Assembly: GCA_039805905.1 (NCBI GenBank)
Contig: JBDIVM010000002.1
Location: 186,001 to 250,000 of the forward strand
Direction of reading: 5' to 3'
DNA: 64,000 nt
Source: Thermohalobaculum sp039805905
Lineage (GTDB): Bacteria; Pseudomonadota; Alphaproteobacteria; Rhodobacterales; Rhodobacteraceae
Shown here: one piece after another, positions 52,099-61,156 of the stretch
Numbering within the stretch: position 1 is the stretch's first letter
Layout: each line of letters starts with the position of its first letter
Translations under genes and position numbers: made by a program
The notes under the pieces: generated by a model
What the model was told of the DNA's origin: nothing
Databases searched by the model: none
The model's input: the letters and a program-made list of their open reading frames with translations, nothing else

Positions 52099-53253
52099 TC
52101 ACAGCGTCTCCTCCGTGCCCCAGATCGTCGTCACCTGGCTCGACAGCACGCCGCCATTGCCGTGTGCCAGGCAGAGCCTGGCGCCATCGACCTGGCGCTT
52201 GCCGCAGGTGCCGCGTGCCTGGCGGATCGCCTCGATCATCACGAAGAGCCCGTACATGCCGGGATGCACGCAGCTCAGCCCCCCGCCATTCGTGTTCACC
52301 GGCAGCGAGCCGCCCGGCGCGATCCGCCCGCCGCGCACGAAGTCCTTGCCCTCGCCCTTGGCGCAGAACCCGAGATCCTCGAGGAACAGGATCGTGTTGA
52401 TGGTAAACGCGTCGTAGAGCTGGACCGTGTCCATGTCCTTCGGCCCGTAGCCCGCCATGGCGAAGGCCCGCGGGCCGCTGTCGGCGGCGGCGGTCACGGT
52501 CAGGTCGGGCATCGCCGAGATCATCCGGTGATGATGCGCCATCGCCGCGCCCAGCAGATAAACCGGCTTGTGCGAGCCGTCCCTGGCCCGGTCGGGTCGG
52601 GTCAGCACCACCGCCGCGCCGCCATCGGTGACGAGGCAGCAGTCGAGCTTGCCGAGGGGGTCGGAGATCGGCCGGGCGCTGACGACCTCCCCGATGGTCA
52701 GGGGCTCGCGCATGAAGGCCTCGGGGTTCAGCTGCGCCCAGCCGCGCGCCGCCACCGCGACCGCGGCCAGGTCCGCGCGGGTAGCGCCGTACTGGTGCAT
52801 GTAGCGGCTCGCCGCCAGCGCGTAGGCCGTGATCGGGTTCCTCGGCTCGTACTGCGCCTCGAACGGCATCGGCTCGGATACCGACCTGAAGCCGCCCGCG
52901 GTGCGCTGGTTCGAGCCGTAGGCGATCACGGCAACGTCGATCAGCCCGGCCTCGAGCGCCATCGCGGCATCGAGCGCATGCGCGAGGAAAGACGAGCCGC
53001 CGATGTTGGAGCCATTCGAGTATTTCGGCCGCAGGCCGAGGTGCTCGGCGAGCGACATGGCCGCCATCGAGTGGACCGCGGTGGCGGCAAAGAGCCCGTC
53101 GACCTCGGCAAGCCCGATGCCGGCATCGGCCAGCGCCCGGTGCACCGCCTCGGCCATCAGCTCGGTCGCGTTGCGCCCGGGTGCCTCGCCGGTCCCCGCC
53201 GTGGCGGCGCCGACGCAGGCGGCCTTGCCGCGCAGAAACTTGAGATTCGGCAT
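52099..53253 (-). CDS. Thiolase-family protein, SCP-x / lipid-transfer type
   Basis: A 384-residue enzyme. The ATG at 53253 is preceded by GGGAGGGGG. Family features are TELMAEAVHRALADAGIGLAEVDGL, the truncated active-site region SNIGGSSFLAHALDAAM in which the usual nucleophilic Cys is replaced by Ser, VQLYDAFTINT, and the end motifs GGGLSCVHPGMYG and LAHGNGG. This class of thiolase acts with a DUF35 partner, here the next gene upstream, as in the steroid side-chain aldolases Ltp. It may therefore be a retro-aldolase rather than a true thiolase. Confidence 0.92.
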   Translation of the reverse strand: MPNLKFLRGKAACVGAATAGTGEAPGRNATELMAEAVHRALADAGIGLAEVDGLFAATAVHSMAAMSLAEHLGLRPKYSNGSNIGGSSFLAHALDAAMALEAGLIDVAVIAYGSNQRTAGGFRSVSEPMPFEAQYEPRNPITAYALAASRYMHQYGATRADLAAVAVAARGWAQLNPEAFMREPLTIGEVVSARPISDPLGKLDCCLVTDGGAAVVLTRPDRARDGSHKPVYLLGAAMAHHHRMISAMPDLTVTAAADSGPRAFAMAGYGPKDMDTVQLYDAFTINTILFLEDLGFCAKGEGKDFVRGGRIAPGGSLPVNTNGGGLSCVHPGMYGLFVMIEAIRQARGTCGKRQVDGARLCLAHGNGGVLSSQVTTIWGTEETL

Positions 53254-53264
53254 CGCCCCCTCCC

Positions 53265-53645
53265 TCAGACCGGCTCGAACACCACGGCAGGCGCGCCATT
53301 CAGTTCCTGGATGCGCGCCCGGACCTTCATGCCGATGGTCACTGCACCGGGGTCGATGCCGACCACGCGCGACAGCATTCGCGGTCCCTCGGCAAGGTCG
53401 ATCAGCGCCACGTTGTAGTCGCCGCCCTGCTCGGGCCGCCGTCGCGTCACAGTAGTCGCATAGACCGTGCCCTCGCCGCTGGCCTCGACCCATTCGAGGT
53501 CGGCCGCGCCGGTTCCGGGCGCGACCACGCGGGGGTAGAATACATGCCTGCCCGTGGACGCCGAGCGCTGGATCATGAAGCGCCCCTGCGCAAGGTGTTC
53601 GCGGAACACCGCCTCGGGGCCCGGTCCGTCGAAATATCCGCTCAT
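53265..53645 (-). CDS. DUF35 OB-fold partner of the thiolase
   Basis: A 126-residue protein. The OB-fold half (about 55-125) has LEWVEASGEGTVYATTVTRR and YNVALIDLAEGPRMLSRVVG. In place of the rubredoxin-like zinc ribbon (two CxxC pairs) it has FMIQRSASTGRHVFYPRVVAPG without cysteines. DUF35 proteins complex with SCP-x thiolases or aldolases and are needed for activity. It ends 11 bases before the thiolase gene. Confidence 0.92.
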   Translation of the reverse strand: MSGYFDGPGPEAVFREHLAQGRFMIQRSASTGRHVFYPRVVAPGTGAADLEWVEASGEGTVYATTVTRRRPEQGGDYNVALIDLAEGPRMLSRVVGIDPGAVTIGMKVRARIQELNGAPAVVFEPV

Positions 53646-53654
53646 GCGCTCCTC

Positions 53655-54644
53655 CTATTCCGCCGCCACGCGGACGGCCAGCCCCAGCCGCGCCCGCGCG
53701 GCCCGGTATTCGCGTTCCAGCCGGTCGACGAGCTCGGCCGCACCGGTCACCTCCTTGACCGCGCCGATCCCCTGGCCGGCACCCCAGATGTCCTTCCAGC
53801 TCTTCGGCTTCGACGAGCCGCCTGCGAAATCCATCTTGCTCGGGTCGCTTTCCGGCAGTCGATCCGGGTCCATCCCCTGCGCCCGTATCGAGGGCTTCAG
53901 GTAGTTGCCGTGCACGCCGGTGAAGAGACTGGTGTAGACGATGTCGTCCGACGTGCCGTCGACGATCATCCGCTTGTAGGCCTCGGGTGCGTTGGCCTCG
54001 CGGGTGGCGATGAAGGCCGAGCCGATATAGGCGAGGTCGGCGCCCATCGCCTCCGCCGCGAGGATGCCGCCCCCGGTGGCAATGGCGCCGGCAAGCAACA
54101 GCGGCCCGTCGAACCACGCGCGGATTTCCTGCACCAGCGCGAAGGGCGAGGTGGCGCCGGCGTGCCCGCCCGCCCCGGCGGCGACCGCGATCAGCCCGTC
54201 GGCGCCCTTGCTGATCGCCTTGCGGGCGAAATTGTTGCTGATCACATCATGCAGCGTGATGCCACCATAGGAGCGCACCGCCTCGTAGACCTCCGGCCGG
54301 GCGCCGAGCGAGGTGACGACGATCGGCACCTGCCATTTTACCATGATCTCGAGGTCGCGCCCGAGCCTGAGATTGGTGCGGTGCACGATCTGGTTGATGG
54401 CATAAGGCGCGGCCGGGTGGTCGGGGTTCGCCTGGTTGTGGCGGTCGAGCTCTTCGGTGATGCGCCGGAGCCAGCGGTCGAGTTCGACCGCGTCGCCCTC
54501 GCCCTCGCGCGCGTTCAGCGCCGGGAAGCAGCCGGGGATGCCGGCCTTGCACTGCGCCAGCACCAGGTCCGGGTTCTGGATGATGAACAGCGGCGCACCG
54601 AAGGCGGGGATGCGCAGGTTCCGGAGAATAGGCGGCAGCGCCAT
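53655..54644 (-). CDS. Nitronate monooxygenase-like FMN protein
   Basis: A 329-residue TIM-barrel flavoprotein. Landmarks are IPAFGAPLFIIQNPDLVLAQCKAG, VVTSLGARP, the flavin-phosphate segment ADGLIAVAAGAGGHAG (with the catalytic His of class I enzymes) and GAIATGGGILAAEAMGADLAYIGSAFIAT. In steroid degradation a member of this fold (IpdC) is a CoA-thioester oxidoreductase, and inside a beta-oxidation operon such a role is more likely here than nitronate oxidation. Overlaps nothing; four bases after the synthetase stop. Confidence 0.92.
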   Translation of the reverse strand: MALPPILRNLRIPAFGAPLFIIQNPDLVLAQCKAGIPGCFPALNAREGEGDAVELDRWLRRITEELDRHNQANPDHPAAPYAINQIVHRTNLRLGRDLEIMVKWQVPIVVTSLGARPEVYEAVRSYGGITLHDVISNNFARKAISKGADGLIAVAAGAGGHAGATSPFALVQEIRAWFDGPLLLAGAIATGGGILAAEAMGADLAYIGSAFIATREANAPEAYKRMIVDGTSDDIVYTSLFTGVHGNYLKPSIRAQGMDPDRLPESDPSKMDFAGGSSKPKSWKDIWGAGQGIGAVKEVTGAAELVDRLEREYRAARARLGLAVRVAAE

Positions 54645-54648
54645 GTGG

Positions 54649-56730
54649 TTACGAGCCTTTCCTCACAATCAGTGCGTCGAGCGCGAGGCAGCCCTTCGGC
54701 AGCGCCCGGACCGGGTTCATCTCGACGCTCTCCAGCGCCTCGCCATGGGCGGCGGCAAAGAGCGAGAGGCGCGAGATCGCCTCGGCCAGCGCGTCGAGAT
54801 CGGCCGGCGGCTGACCGCGCGCGCCCTGCAGCAGCCCGGCACCCTTCACCTCGCCGATCATCTCGCGCGCCGTCTCCGGGCCGATCGGCGCGCGGCGGAA
54901 CGATACATCCTTCATCACCTCGGTGAACACGCCGCCCAGCCCGAACATCACCACCGGGCCGAACACCGGGTCATGCCGTGCGCCGAGGATGCACTCGACC
55001 CCGCCGGCGACCATGGGCGAGACCAGCACGCCGTCAAGCCGGGCGCGGGGGTTGTAGGCCCGGGCGCCGCGCATGATGGCGTCGAAGGCGACGCCCGCCT
55101 CGGCGGCGCGGACGCCGAGCTTCACTCCCCCGGCCTCGGTCTTGTGCAGGATGTCGGGCGAGGCGATCTTCATCGCCACCGGCCCGCCGGCTGCCCGCGC
55201 CGCGGTGATCGCGTCGGCGGCCGAAGCGGCGAGTCGGTCGGCGACCATGGGAAGGCCGGCGGCGGCGAGCGCCGCCTTGGCCTCGCGCTCGCCGAGGCGG
55301 CCCTGCGGCAGCGGTGGGAAAGCCGGAACCGCCGGAACCGGCGCCCGGTTGCGCCCGAACGCCGCGCCGAAGGCCATCAGCGCCGCCATGGCGACGATGC
55401 AGCGGGTCGGGTCCTCGAAGCTCGGGAAGCCGGCCTCGTCGTAGCGCCGCCGCATCTCGTCGGGAGCCAGCATCACATGAAGGAACAGCCGGTCGCGGTA
55501 GTCCTTCATGGTCTCGGTCAGGTGGTCGAGCAGCGGGTCGCCGAGCAGCGGCGAGCCGGCGACCGAGGTCCAGAAGCCGACCAGCGCATCGTAGCCGCCG
55601 CGATTCAGCATCGCATGCGTGAATCGCGGCACCAGGCGGAGATCGTTGAAGAACTGAGCGGTCACGTCGACCGGGTTTCGGGGGGCGGCGAAGGGCAGGA
55701 TCTGCTTCAGCTCCGCCTGCGCGTCCTCCGGCATCGGCGCCACATCGAGGCCGTGGTCGGCGGCTGCGTCCGCCATCAGCACCCCCGCCCCGCCGGAGAT
55801 GGTGACAAGGCCGAGCCGCCGGCCGGCCGGGTAGATGCGCGGTCGGGCGGCATAGGCGATATCCAGCATCTCCTCGGTCGAGCCGACCCGCCAGGCGCCG
55901 TGCTGGCGCAGCACCGCGTCGTAGACCGCGTCCTCGCCCGCGAGCGAGGCCGTGTGCGAGCTGGCCGCCTCGGCGCCGACAGCCGAGCGGCCGACCTTCA
56001 TGAAGACGACCGGCGTGCGCTGTGCCCGCGCGATCTCCAGTGCCTCGACCAGCATGGGCCCGTCCTTGATGCTCTCGGCATAGGCCATGATGCAGTGAAC
56101 GTCGTCTCGTTCCGCCAGCAGGCGCACCGCCTCGGCGACATGCAGGTCGCACTCGTTGCCGGTGGTCAGCCAGTAGCGGATGCCGAGGCCCCGCATGTGC
56201 GAGGCCATGTAGATGTGGCTGCCATAGGCGCCCGACTGGCTGGCGATCGAGATACCGCCCGGCACGGGCGTTGCCCGGTCGATGGTCGAGGTGAAGGTCG
56301 GGTAGAAGCGGTTCGCCGAGTTGAAGGCGCCGAGGCAGTTTGGGCCGACGACGCGGATGCCGGTCTCACGGGCGATGACGGTGAGATCGTCCTGCATGGC
56401 TGCCCCGGCGGACCCCGTCTCGGCGAAGCCCGACGAGAACACCATCGCCGTCCGCGCGCCCTTCCTGGCGGCCTCGCGCACCGCCCGGACCACGAGGTGG
56501 GCGGGAACCGCGATCAGCACGAAGTCGACATCCCCCTCGATGTCGAGGAGCGAGGGGTAGGAGCGCAGCCCCTGCACGGTGTCACGCGTCGGATTGACGG
56601 GGTAGATGCGGCCCTCGAAGCGCTGGTTGATCATGTGGCGCAGCGGTCTGCCGCCGATGCGCGTCGGATCGTCGGAAGCGCCGACGATGGCGATGGAGCG
56701 CGGGCAGAGCAGATCCTCGAGGGTCGTCAC
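54649..56730 (-). CDS. ADP-forming acyl-CoA synthetase (fused alpha-beta, acetate-CoA ligase type)
   Basis: A 693-residue enzyme from the GTG at 56730, four bases after the cyclase stop; an in-frame TTG at 56748 is an alternative. The CoA-binding domain (1-100, SIAIVGASDDPTRIGGRPLRHM) is followed by the succinyl-CoA-ligase-like domain with VGPNCLGAFN, SQSGAYGSH and the phospho-His in SSHTASLAGEDAVYD, and an ATP-grasp domain at the C-terminus (GPVAMKIASPDILHKTEAGGVKLG, then GGVFTEVMKDVSFRRAP). It probably activates the operon's acid to its CoA ester. Confidence 0.94.
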   Translation of the reverse strand: MTTLEDLLCPRSIAIVGASDDPTRIGGRPLRHMINQRFEGRIYPVNPTRDTVQGLRSYPSLLDIEGDVDFVLIAVPAHLVVRAVREAARKGARTAMVFSSGFAETGSAGAAMQDDLTVIARETGIRVVGPNCLGAFNSANRFYPTFTSTIDRATPVPGGISIASQSGAYGSHIYMASHMRGLGIRYWLTTGNECDLHVAEAVRLLAERDDVHCIMAYAESIKDGPMLVEALEIARAQRTPVVFMKVGRSAVGAEAASSHTASLAGEDAVYDAVLRQHGAWRVGSTEEMLDIAYAARPRIYPAGRRLGLVTISGGAGVLMADAAADHGLDVAPMPEDAQAELKQILPFAAPRNPVDVTAQFFNDLRLVPRFTHAMLNRGGYDALVGFWTSVAGSPLLGDPLLDHLTETMKDYRDRLFLHVMLAPDEMRRRYDEAGFPSFEDPTRCIVAMAALMAFGAAFGRNRAPVPAVPAFPPLPQGRLGEREAKAALAAAGLPMVADRLAASAADAITAARAAGGPVAMKIASPDILHKTEAGGVKLGVRAAEAGVAFDAIMRGARAYNPRARLDGVLVSPMVAGGVECILGARHDPVFGPVVMFGLGGVFTEVMKDVSFRRAPIGPETAREMIGEVKGAGLLQGARGQPPADLDALAEAISRLSLFAAAHGEALESVEMNPVRALPKGCLALDALIVRKGS

Positions 56731-56734
56731 GGGC

Positions 56735-57766
56735 TCACACCGTTGCAACAGGGGTGACGGGTGAGCCCACCGCGCCGGGCAGCCGCAGCGGTGGTGCCGT
56801 CAGCAGGAAACGGGTGCGTTTCAGGCCGCGGAGGTGTTCGGCGAGGTCGCTCAGCCACCAGATCTCGCCAAGCGGGATGCCGAGCTTGAACAGGCAGAGC
56901 TCGTGCAGCGGCAGGAACGGACGCTTGCCGGTGCCCGAGCGGCTGGGTACGCGTTCGACCGCGTAGTTGTCGGCGATCAGTGCGACGAGGCCCGAGTCGC
57001 GAACCCATTCCTGCAGCCGCGGGTCGCGGCCCTCGAGCGCGGTGCACGATCCGTGCAGGGTCTCCTTGTCGGGATTCCCCGCCATCTCCCGAATCTTCCG
57101 TGAGAAACCGGTGTGGAACACCACCATGTCACCCTTCTCGACGACGACGTTTTGCGCCACCATCACTTCGGCGAGCCCGGCATGATCGATATCCAGATGC
57201 GCGTCGCCGTAGGCGGCATGGAGGTCGATCAGCACCGCCCGGCCCTGCACGCAGGTCTCGGCGATGGTCTCGATGCCGAGGCGCTTCGCCTCTGTCCCGG
57301 TCAGCCCGCCGCAATCCTCGCAGGGGCCGCCCGGCGCGATGTGCTCGCCGCCCCGCCAGCCGTTGTAGAACACCAGCTCGGCCACCCCGTCGCCATCGGC
57401 GTCGAATTCCGATCCTACATGGGCGAAGGAATCCCACTGGGTCGAGTACTGGGTGTGGATGATCACCCGGTCGTCATTGACCACGTCCGAGAAGTCCGGA
57501 TTCGTCTCGCGGAGTTTGAGCAGAAAGCGGTCCTTGCCGTCCGGCATGCGGGTGGCGAAGCGACGCGGCGGGTGCCGGGCGGGGTTCAGCAGGTTACCGC
57601 CCGGCAGGTCAAGCGGCAGCGAGAGACAGAAGCTCCGGCCCTCGCGCACCTCGGCGATGCCCTGCCGGACCTTCTCCGGCGTCAGCCAGTTCAACCGGCC
57701 AATCTGGTCGTCGGGACCGAATTCGCCCCAGTTCGAGCCTTCGGGACGGTGCTTCCAGCGGGCCAT
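56735..57766 (-). CDS. Cyclase-family (kynurenine-formamidase-like) hydrolase
   Basis: A 343-residue metal hydrolase. The ATG at 57766 has GGAG nine bases upstream and lies two bases after the hydroxyacyl-CoA dehydrogenase stop. It belongs to the branch in which the HxGTHxDxP signature is replaced by TQWDSFAHVG. Later elements are GRAVLIDL, HLDIDHAGLAEVM, GDMVVFHTGFSR and FLPLHELCLFKLGIPLGEIWWL. Related enzymes hydrolyse amides, lactones or cyclic ketones; in this operon opening of a ring or lactone is a possibility. Confidence 0.92.
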   Translation of the reverse strand: MARWKHRPEGSNWGEFGPDDQIGRLNWLTPEKVRQGIAEVREGRSFCLSLPLDLPGGNLLNPARHPPRRFATRMPDGKDRFLLKLRETNPDFSDVVNDDRVIIHTQYSTQWDSFAHVGSEFDADGDGVAELVFYNGWRGGEHIAPGGPCEDCGGLTGTEAKRLGIETIAETCVQGRAVLIDLHAAYGDAHLDIDHAGLAEVMVAQNVVVEKGDMVVFHTGFSRKIREMAGNPDKETLHGSCTALEGRDPRLQEWVRDSGLVALIADNYAVERVPSRSGTGKRPFLPLHELCLFKLGIPLGEIWWLSDLAEHLRGLKRTRFLLTAPPLRLPGAVGSPVTPVATV

Positions 57767-57768
57767 GC

Positions 57769-59265
57769 TCAATTCTCCGTGTCGAGTGGCAGGCCGAGCC
57801 GTGCCCGGCGCTTCAGCCACAGGGTGGGGCGGTAGCGGTCCTCGCCGGTGATCTCCTGGAGCCGCTCCAGGATCGCCAGCGTCGACCCGGCGCCCATGTC
57901 CTCCGCCAGCGCCAGCGGCCCCAGCGGGTAGTTGAGGCCGAGCTGCATGGCGGTGTCGATGTCCGCCGGCGAGGCCAACCCGATCTCGGCCATGTAGCAG
58001 CCAAGATTGGCGATCATGGCGCTCATGCGCTGGGCGACGAAGCCGGGGCTGTCCTTGATGGCCGTCACCTTGCGGCCCGAGGCCGTGATGGCTGCGGCGA
58101 CCATATCCCGCGCCGCGTGGTCGGCGCCGGGCGCGGTCATCACGGTCACCCGCTTCGAGGTATCGCCCGTCAGGTCGAGGCAGACCAGCACCTGATGCGC
58201 GATGCCGGTGCGGAGCGAGACATGGGTCGCATCCTCGCCGACGGGTGCGGCGAGAAAGGGGCCGCGGTCGCCGACATGCAGGCCGACCTCCGCGCAGAAG
58301 GCTTCCAGCCGGTCATCGCGCCCGGCCAGCCGCACCTCGCGCGCGGGGGCGGCATCGGTTACATGGTCGGCCGAGGGGCGGGGCAGCGGCTGGCCCTTCT
58401 CGTAGGCGAACCAGCCCTGCCCGGTCTTGCGGCCTAGAAGGCCGGCATCCGCCATCGCCTTGTGGTTGGGCGCGGTCCTGATCCGGGGATCGTGCAGATA
58501 GCCCTCGTAGACGATCATCGAGACCGGGTAGTTCACGTCGATGCCGGTCAGGTCCATCAGCTCGAAGGGACCCATGCGGAAGTGCCGGCAGTCGCGCATG
58601 ACGGCGTCGATCTGGGAGGGCGTGGCGACGCCCTCATGGGCGAGGCGCAGACCCTCTGTGGTGTAGGCACGCCCGCCCATGTTGACAAGGAATCCGGGGC
58701 TGTCCTTCACCGTGACCGGGGTGCGGCCCATCCGCCGGCCGAGGGCGGTCAGGGCGGCGATGGTGGCCTCGGAGGTCTCGGCGGCGCGGATCACCTCGAC
58801 CAGTTTCATCAGCGGCACCGGGTTGAAGAAATGCAGACCCCCGATCCGCGCGCGCCGCTCGCAGGCGCGCGCGATCGAAGCGATCGGAATCGACGAGGTG
58901 TTCGAGGCGATCAGGCAGTCCGGGCCGACCGCCGCCTCGACGCCTGCGAAACAAAGCCGCTTGGCCTCGGTCTCCTCGACGATCGCCTCGATCACTGCAT
59001 CGCAAGGCGCGAAGCCGGAAACGTCCTCGACCACTTCCATGCGGACGATGGCGGCGCCGGCGTCCGCATGGCTGAAGGTGCCCTTTTCCGCCAGCCGCTC
59101 GATCCGGGCGACGATCGCGCGTCGGCCGGCCTCGGCCGCACCCTCGCGGGAATCGAGGATCAGCGTGCGCATGCCGCCCTGGGCCGCGACCTGGGCTATC
59201 CCCTGCCCCATGGTCCCGGCGCCGACGACGCCGACCACATAGTCCGGCGCGTTCGGATCCTTCAT
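57769..59265 (-). CDS. 3-hydroxyacyl-CoA dehydrogenase
   Basis: A 498-residue PaaH-type enzyme: an NAD-binding domain (VVGAGTMGQGIAQVAAQGG), catalytic His in GGLHFFNPVPLMKLVEVI, an HCDH domain with KDSPGFLVN, and a second copy of the C-terminal domain (KDSPGFVAQRMSAMIANLG, residues about 410-490). It oxidises 3-hydroxyacyl-CoA to the ketoacyl-CoA. It is the first gene of the minus-strand operon; only 99 bases separate it from the ThDP enzyme gene, which is transcribed toward it. Confidence 0.95.
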   Translation of the reverse strand: MKDPNAPDYVVGVVGAGTMGQGIAQVAAQGGMRTLILDSREGAAEAGRRAIVARIERLAEKGTFSHADAGAAIVRMEVVEDVSGFAPCDAVIEAIVEETEAKRLCFAGVEAAVGPDCLIASNTSSIPIASIARACERRARIGGLHFFNPVPLMKLVEVIRAAETSEATIAALTALGRRMGRTPVTVKDSPGFLVNMGGRAYTTEGLRLAHEGVATPSQIDAVMRDCRHFRMGPFELMDLTGIDVNYPVSMIVYEGYLHDPRIRTAPNHKAMADAGLLGRKTGQGWFAYEKGQPLPRPSADHVTDAAPAREVRLAGRDDRLEAFCAEVGLHVGDRGPFLAAPVGEDATHVSLRTGIAHQVLVCLDLTGDTSKRVTVMTAPGADHAARDMVAAAITASGRKVTAIKDSPGFVAQRMSAMIANLGCYMAEIGLASPADIDTAMQLGLNYPLGPLALAEDMGAGSTLAILERLQEITGEDRYRPTLWLKRRARLGLPLDTEN

Positions 59266-59364
59266 CGCATCCCCGCTGACGCGGCCTCCCTCGGTCCCTG
59301 TTGCCGGGACATTAGCAGGGGGCCGACGGATTGGAACACCCTCCGACCCGACCGGGCGCCGCGA

Positions 59365-61038
59365 TCAGATGGGCGATGCGGCCTGTGTCTCGCCCCTGAG
59401 CCGCGAGATGGTGGTGTAGGCGCTGATCGCCTCGAGCGAGGAACGCACGTCGATCACCGCCGGCCCGTCATGGGCGAGCGCGGCGGCTACTGCCCCCGGG
59501 ATATCGGCGGGATTGGCGACCGTCACCCCCAGCGCGCCGAAGGCGCGGCCCCAGGCGGCGAAGTCGGGGTTCACGAGTCCGGTTGCCGAGACCCGGCAGG
59601 GGTGGTCGCGCTCCTGATGCTGCCGGATCGTGCCGTAGGAGCCGTTGTTGGAGACGACCACCTTCGGCTTCGCCCCGACCGCCGCCGCGGTCGCAAGCTC
59701 GCTCCCGGTCATCAGTGCGCCGCCGTCACCGCAGAAGGCCAGGACCATGCGCCCCGGATGGCGCAGGCAGGCGGCGATGGCCCCCGGCACGCCGAGGCCC
59801 ATGGCGCCCCCGACCGAGCCGACCATGGTCTGACTGCCGTCGAGCGGCCAGAGGCTGTGCACCCAGGACGAGAAGTTGCCGGCATCGGTGGTGAGGATGG
59901 TGTCGCGCGGCGCCTTCGCGGCCAGTTCGGCGACGACGGCGCCGAAATCGACCCCGTCCGGCCGGGCCCGGGGCGTGTAGTCGGTCAGCCGGCGCACGGC
60001 GCCGTGCAGCCCGGCGCACCAGCCGTCGCGGTCGCCCCGGACGGCGAGAGTCCGATCGGCCAGCGCCATGAGGAAGGCGACCGGGTCGCAGGCCAGCCCT
60101 ACGGAAGCGCGATGGATCGAGCCGATCACCGCCGGGTCGGGATAGACATGCACCAGCGGCTGAGCCGGCTCGGGCGCGCGCGGAAACGTGTAGCCCTGTG
60201 TCGGCGTGTCGCCGAGCCGGGTGCCGACGGCCAGCACCAGATCGGCCCCGGCCAGTCCGTCGATCAGCGCCTTCGATACCTTGAAGCCGAGATGCCCGGC
60301 ATAGAGCGGCGAGCGATTGTCAAAGATTTCCTGGTGCTTGAAGGTCAGCGCCACGGGCAGGCGGTGCACGCCGGCGCAGCGCGCCAGCGCGGCCCGGCCC
60401 TCCGGGCGCTCGAGCATGCCGCCGGCGATCAGCAGCGGTCGCTCCGCGGCTTCGAGTAGCCCGGCGACGGCGTCGATGTCCGCCGCGGCCGGCGCCGGGC
60501 GGGCGACCGGGAGGGGGCCGATCACGGGTGCATCCGTCGGGTCGCGCAGCATGTCCTCGGGCAGCACGATCAGCGCCGCGCCCGGCGTGCCGGTCCGGGC
60601 AGCGTGGAAGGCGCGGGCGGTCACCTCGGGCAGGCGGTCGGCGTCATGCACCTCCCAGACCGCCTTGGCGACGGCGCCGAACATGGCACCATAGTCGACC
60701 TCCTGAAAGGCGCCGCGGCCGCGCTCGTGACGGGCGACCTGGCCGATCAGCACCACGAGCGGCACCGCGTCCTGCTGGGCAACGTGGATGGCGATCGAGG
60801 CATTGGTCGCGCCGGGGCCGCGGCTGACCGCCACCACGCCCGGCCGCCCGGTCAGCTTGGCGTCAGCCACTGCCATCAAGCCCGCGCCGCCCTCGTGGCG
60901 GCAGACGACGGTCCGGATGTCCGGCGCGTCGGCCAGCGCGTCGAGCACCTCGAGATAACTCTCGCCCGGCACGCAGAAGATCCGGTCTGCCCCCTGGGCA
61001 CGGAGACAGTCGACAAAGAGATCCGCCGCGCGGCGCAT
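59365..61038 (-). CDS. Thiamine-diphosphate enzyme of the acetolactate synthase family
   Basis: A 557-residue three-domain ThDP enzyme. The start is ATG 61038 with GGAG eight bases upstream. The activating Glu is in VCRHEGGAGLMAVADA, the central domain runs about 185-320, and the ThDP-Mg motif is in CGDGGALMTGSELATAAAVGA with NN at its end. It lacks a neighbouring regulatory subunit, so it is unlikely to be the biosynthetic acetolactate synthase; sulfoacetaldehyde, oxalyl-CoA or cyclohexanedione-type substrates are among the alternatives. It faces away from a TRAP transporter and may metabolise its substrate. Confidence 0.92.
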   Translation of the reverse strand: MRRAADLFVDCLRAQGADRIFCVPGESYLEVLDALADAPDIRTVVCRHEGGAGLMAVADAKLTGRPGVVAVSRGPGATNASIAIHVAQQDAVPLVVLIGQVARHERGRGAFQEVDYGAMFGAVAKAVWEVHDADRLPEVTARAFHAARTGTPGAALIVLPEDMLRDPTDAPVIGPLPVARPAPAAADIDAVAGLLEAAERPLLIAGGMLERPEGRAALARCAGVHRLPVALTFKHQEIFDNRSPLYAGHLGFKVSKALIDGLAGADLVLAVGTRLGDTPTQGYTFPRAPEPAQPLVHVYPDPAVIGSIHRASVGLACDPVAFLMALADRTLAVRGDRDGWCAGLHGAVRRLTDYTPRARPDGVDFGAVVAELAAKAPRDTILTTDAGNFSSWVHSLWPLDGSQTMVGSVGGAMGLGVPGAIAACLRHPGRMVLAFCGDGGALMTGSELATAAAVGAKPKVVVSNNGSYGTIRQHQERDHPCRVSATGLVNPDFAAWGRAFGALGVTVANPADIPGAVAAALAHDGPAVIDVRSSLEAISAYTTISRLRGETQAASPI

Positions 61039-61156
61039 GGCCGTTCTCCATCAGTTTGGGGATTCCCCGGGGCCGCAGCCTTGAATGTTGGGCAGGTTTT
61101 GGCAACAGTATTCTCGACGCCCGGACAAAGCACCCGGTAGACAGGGAGGACAGTTC

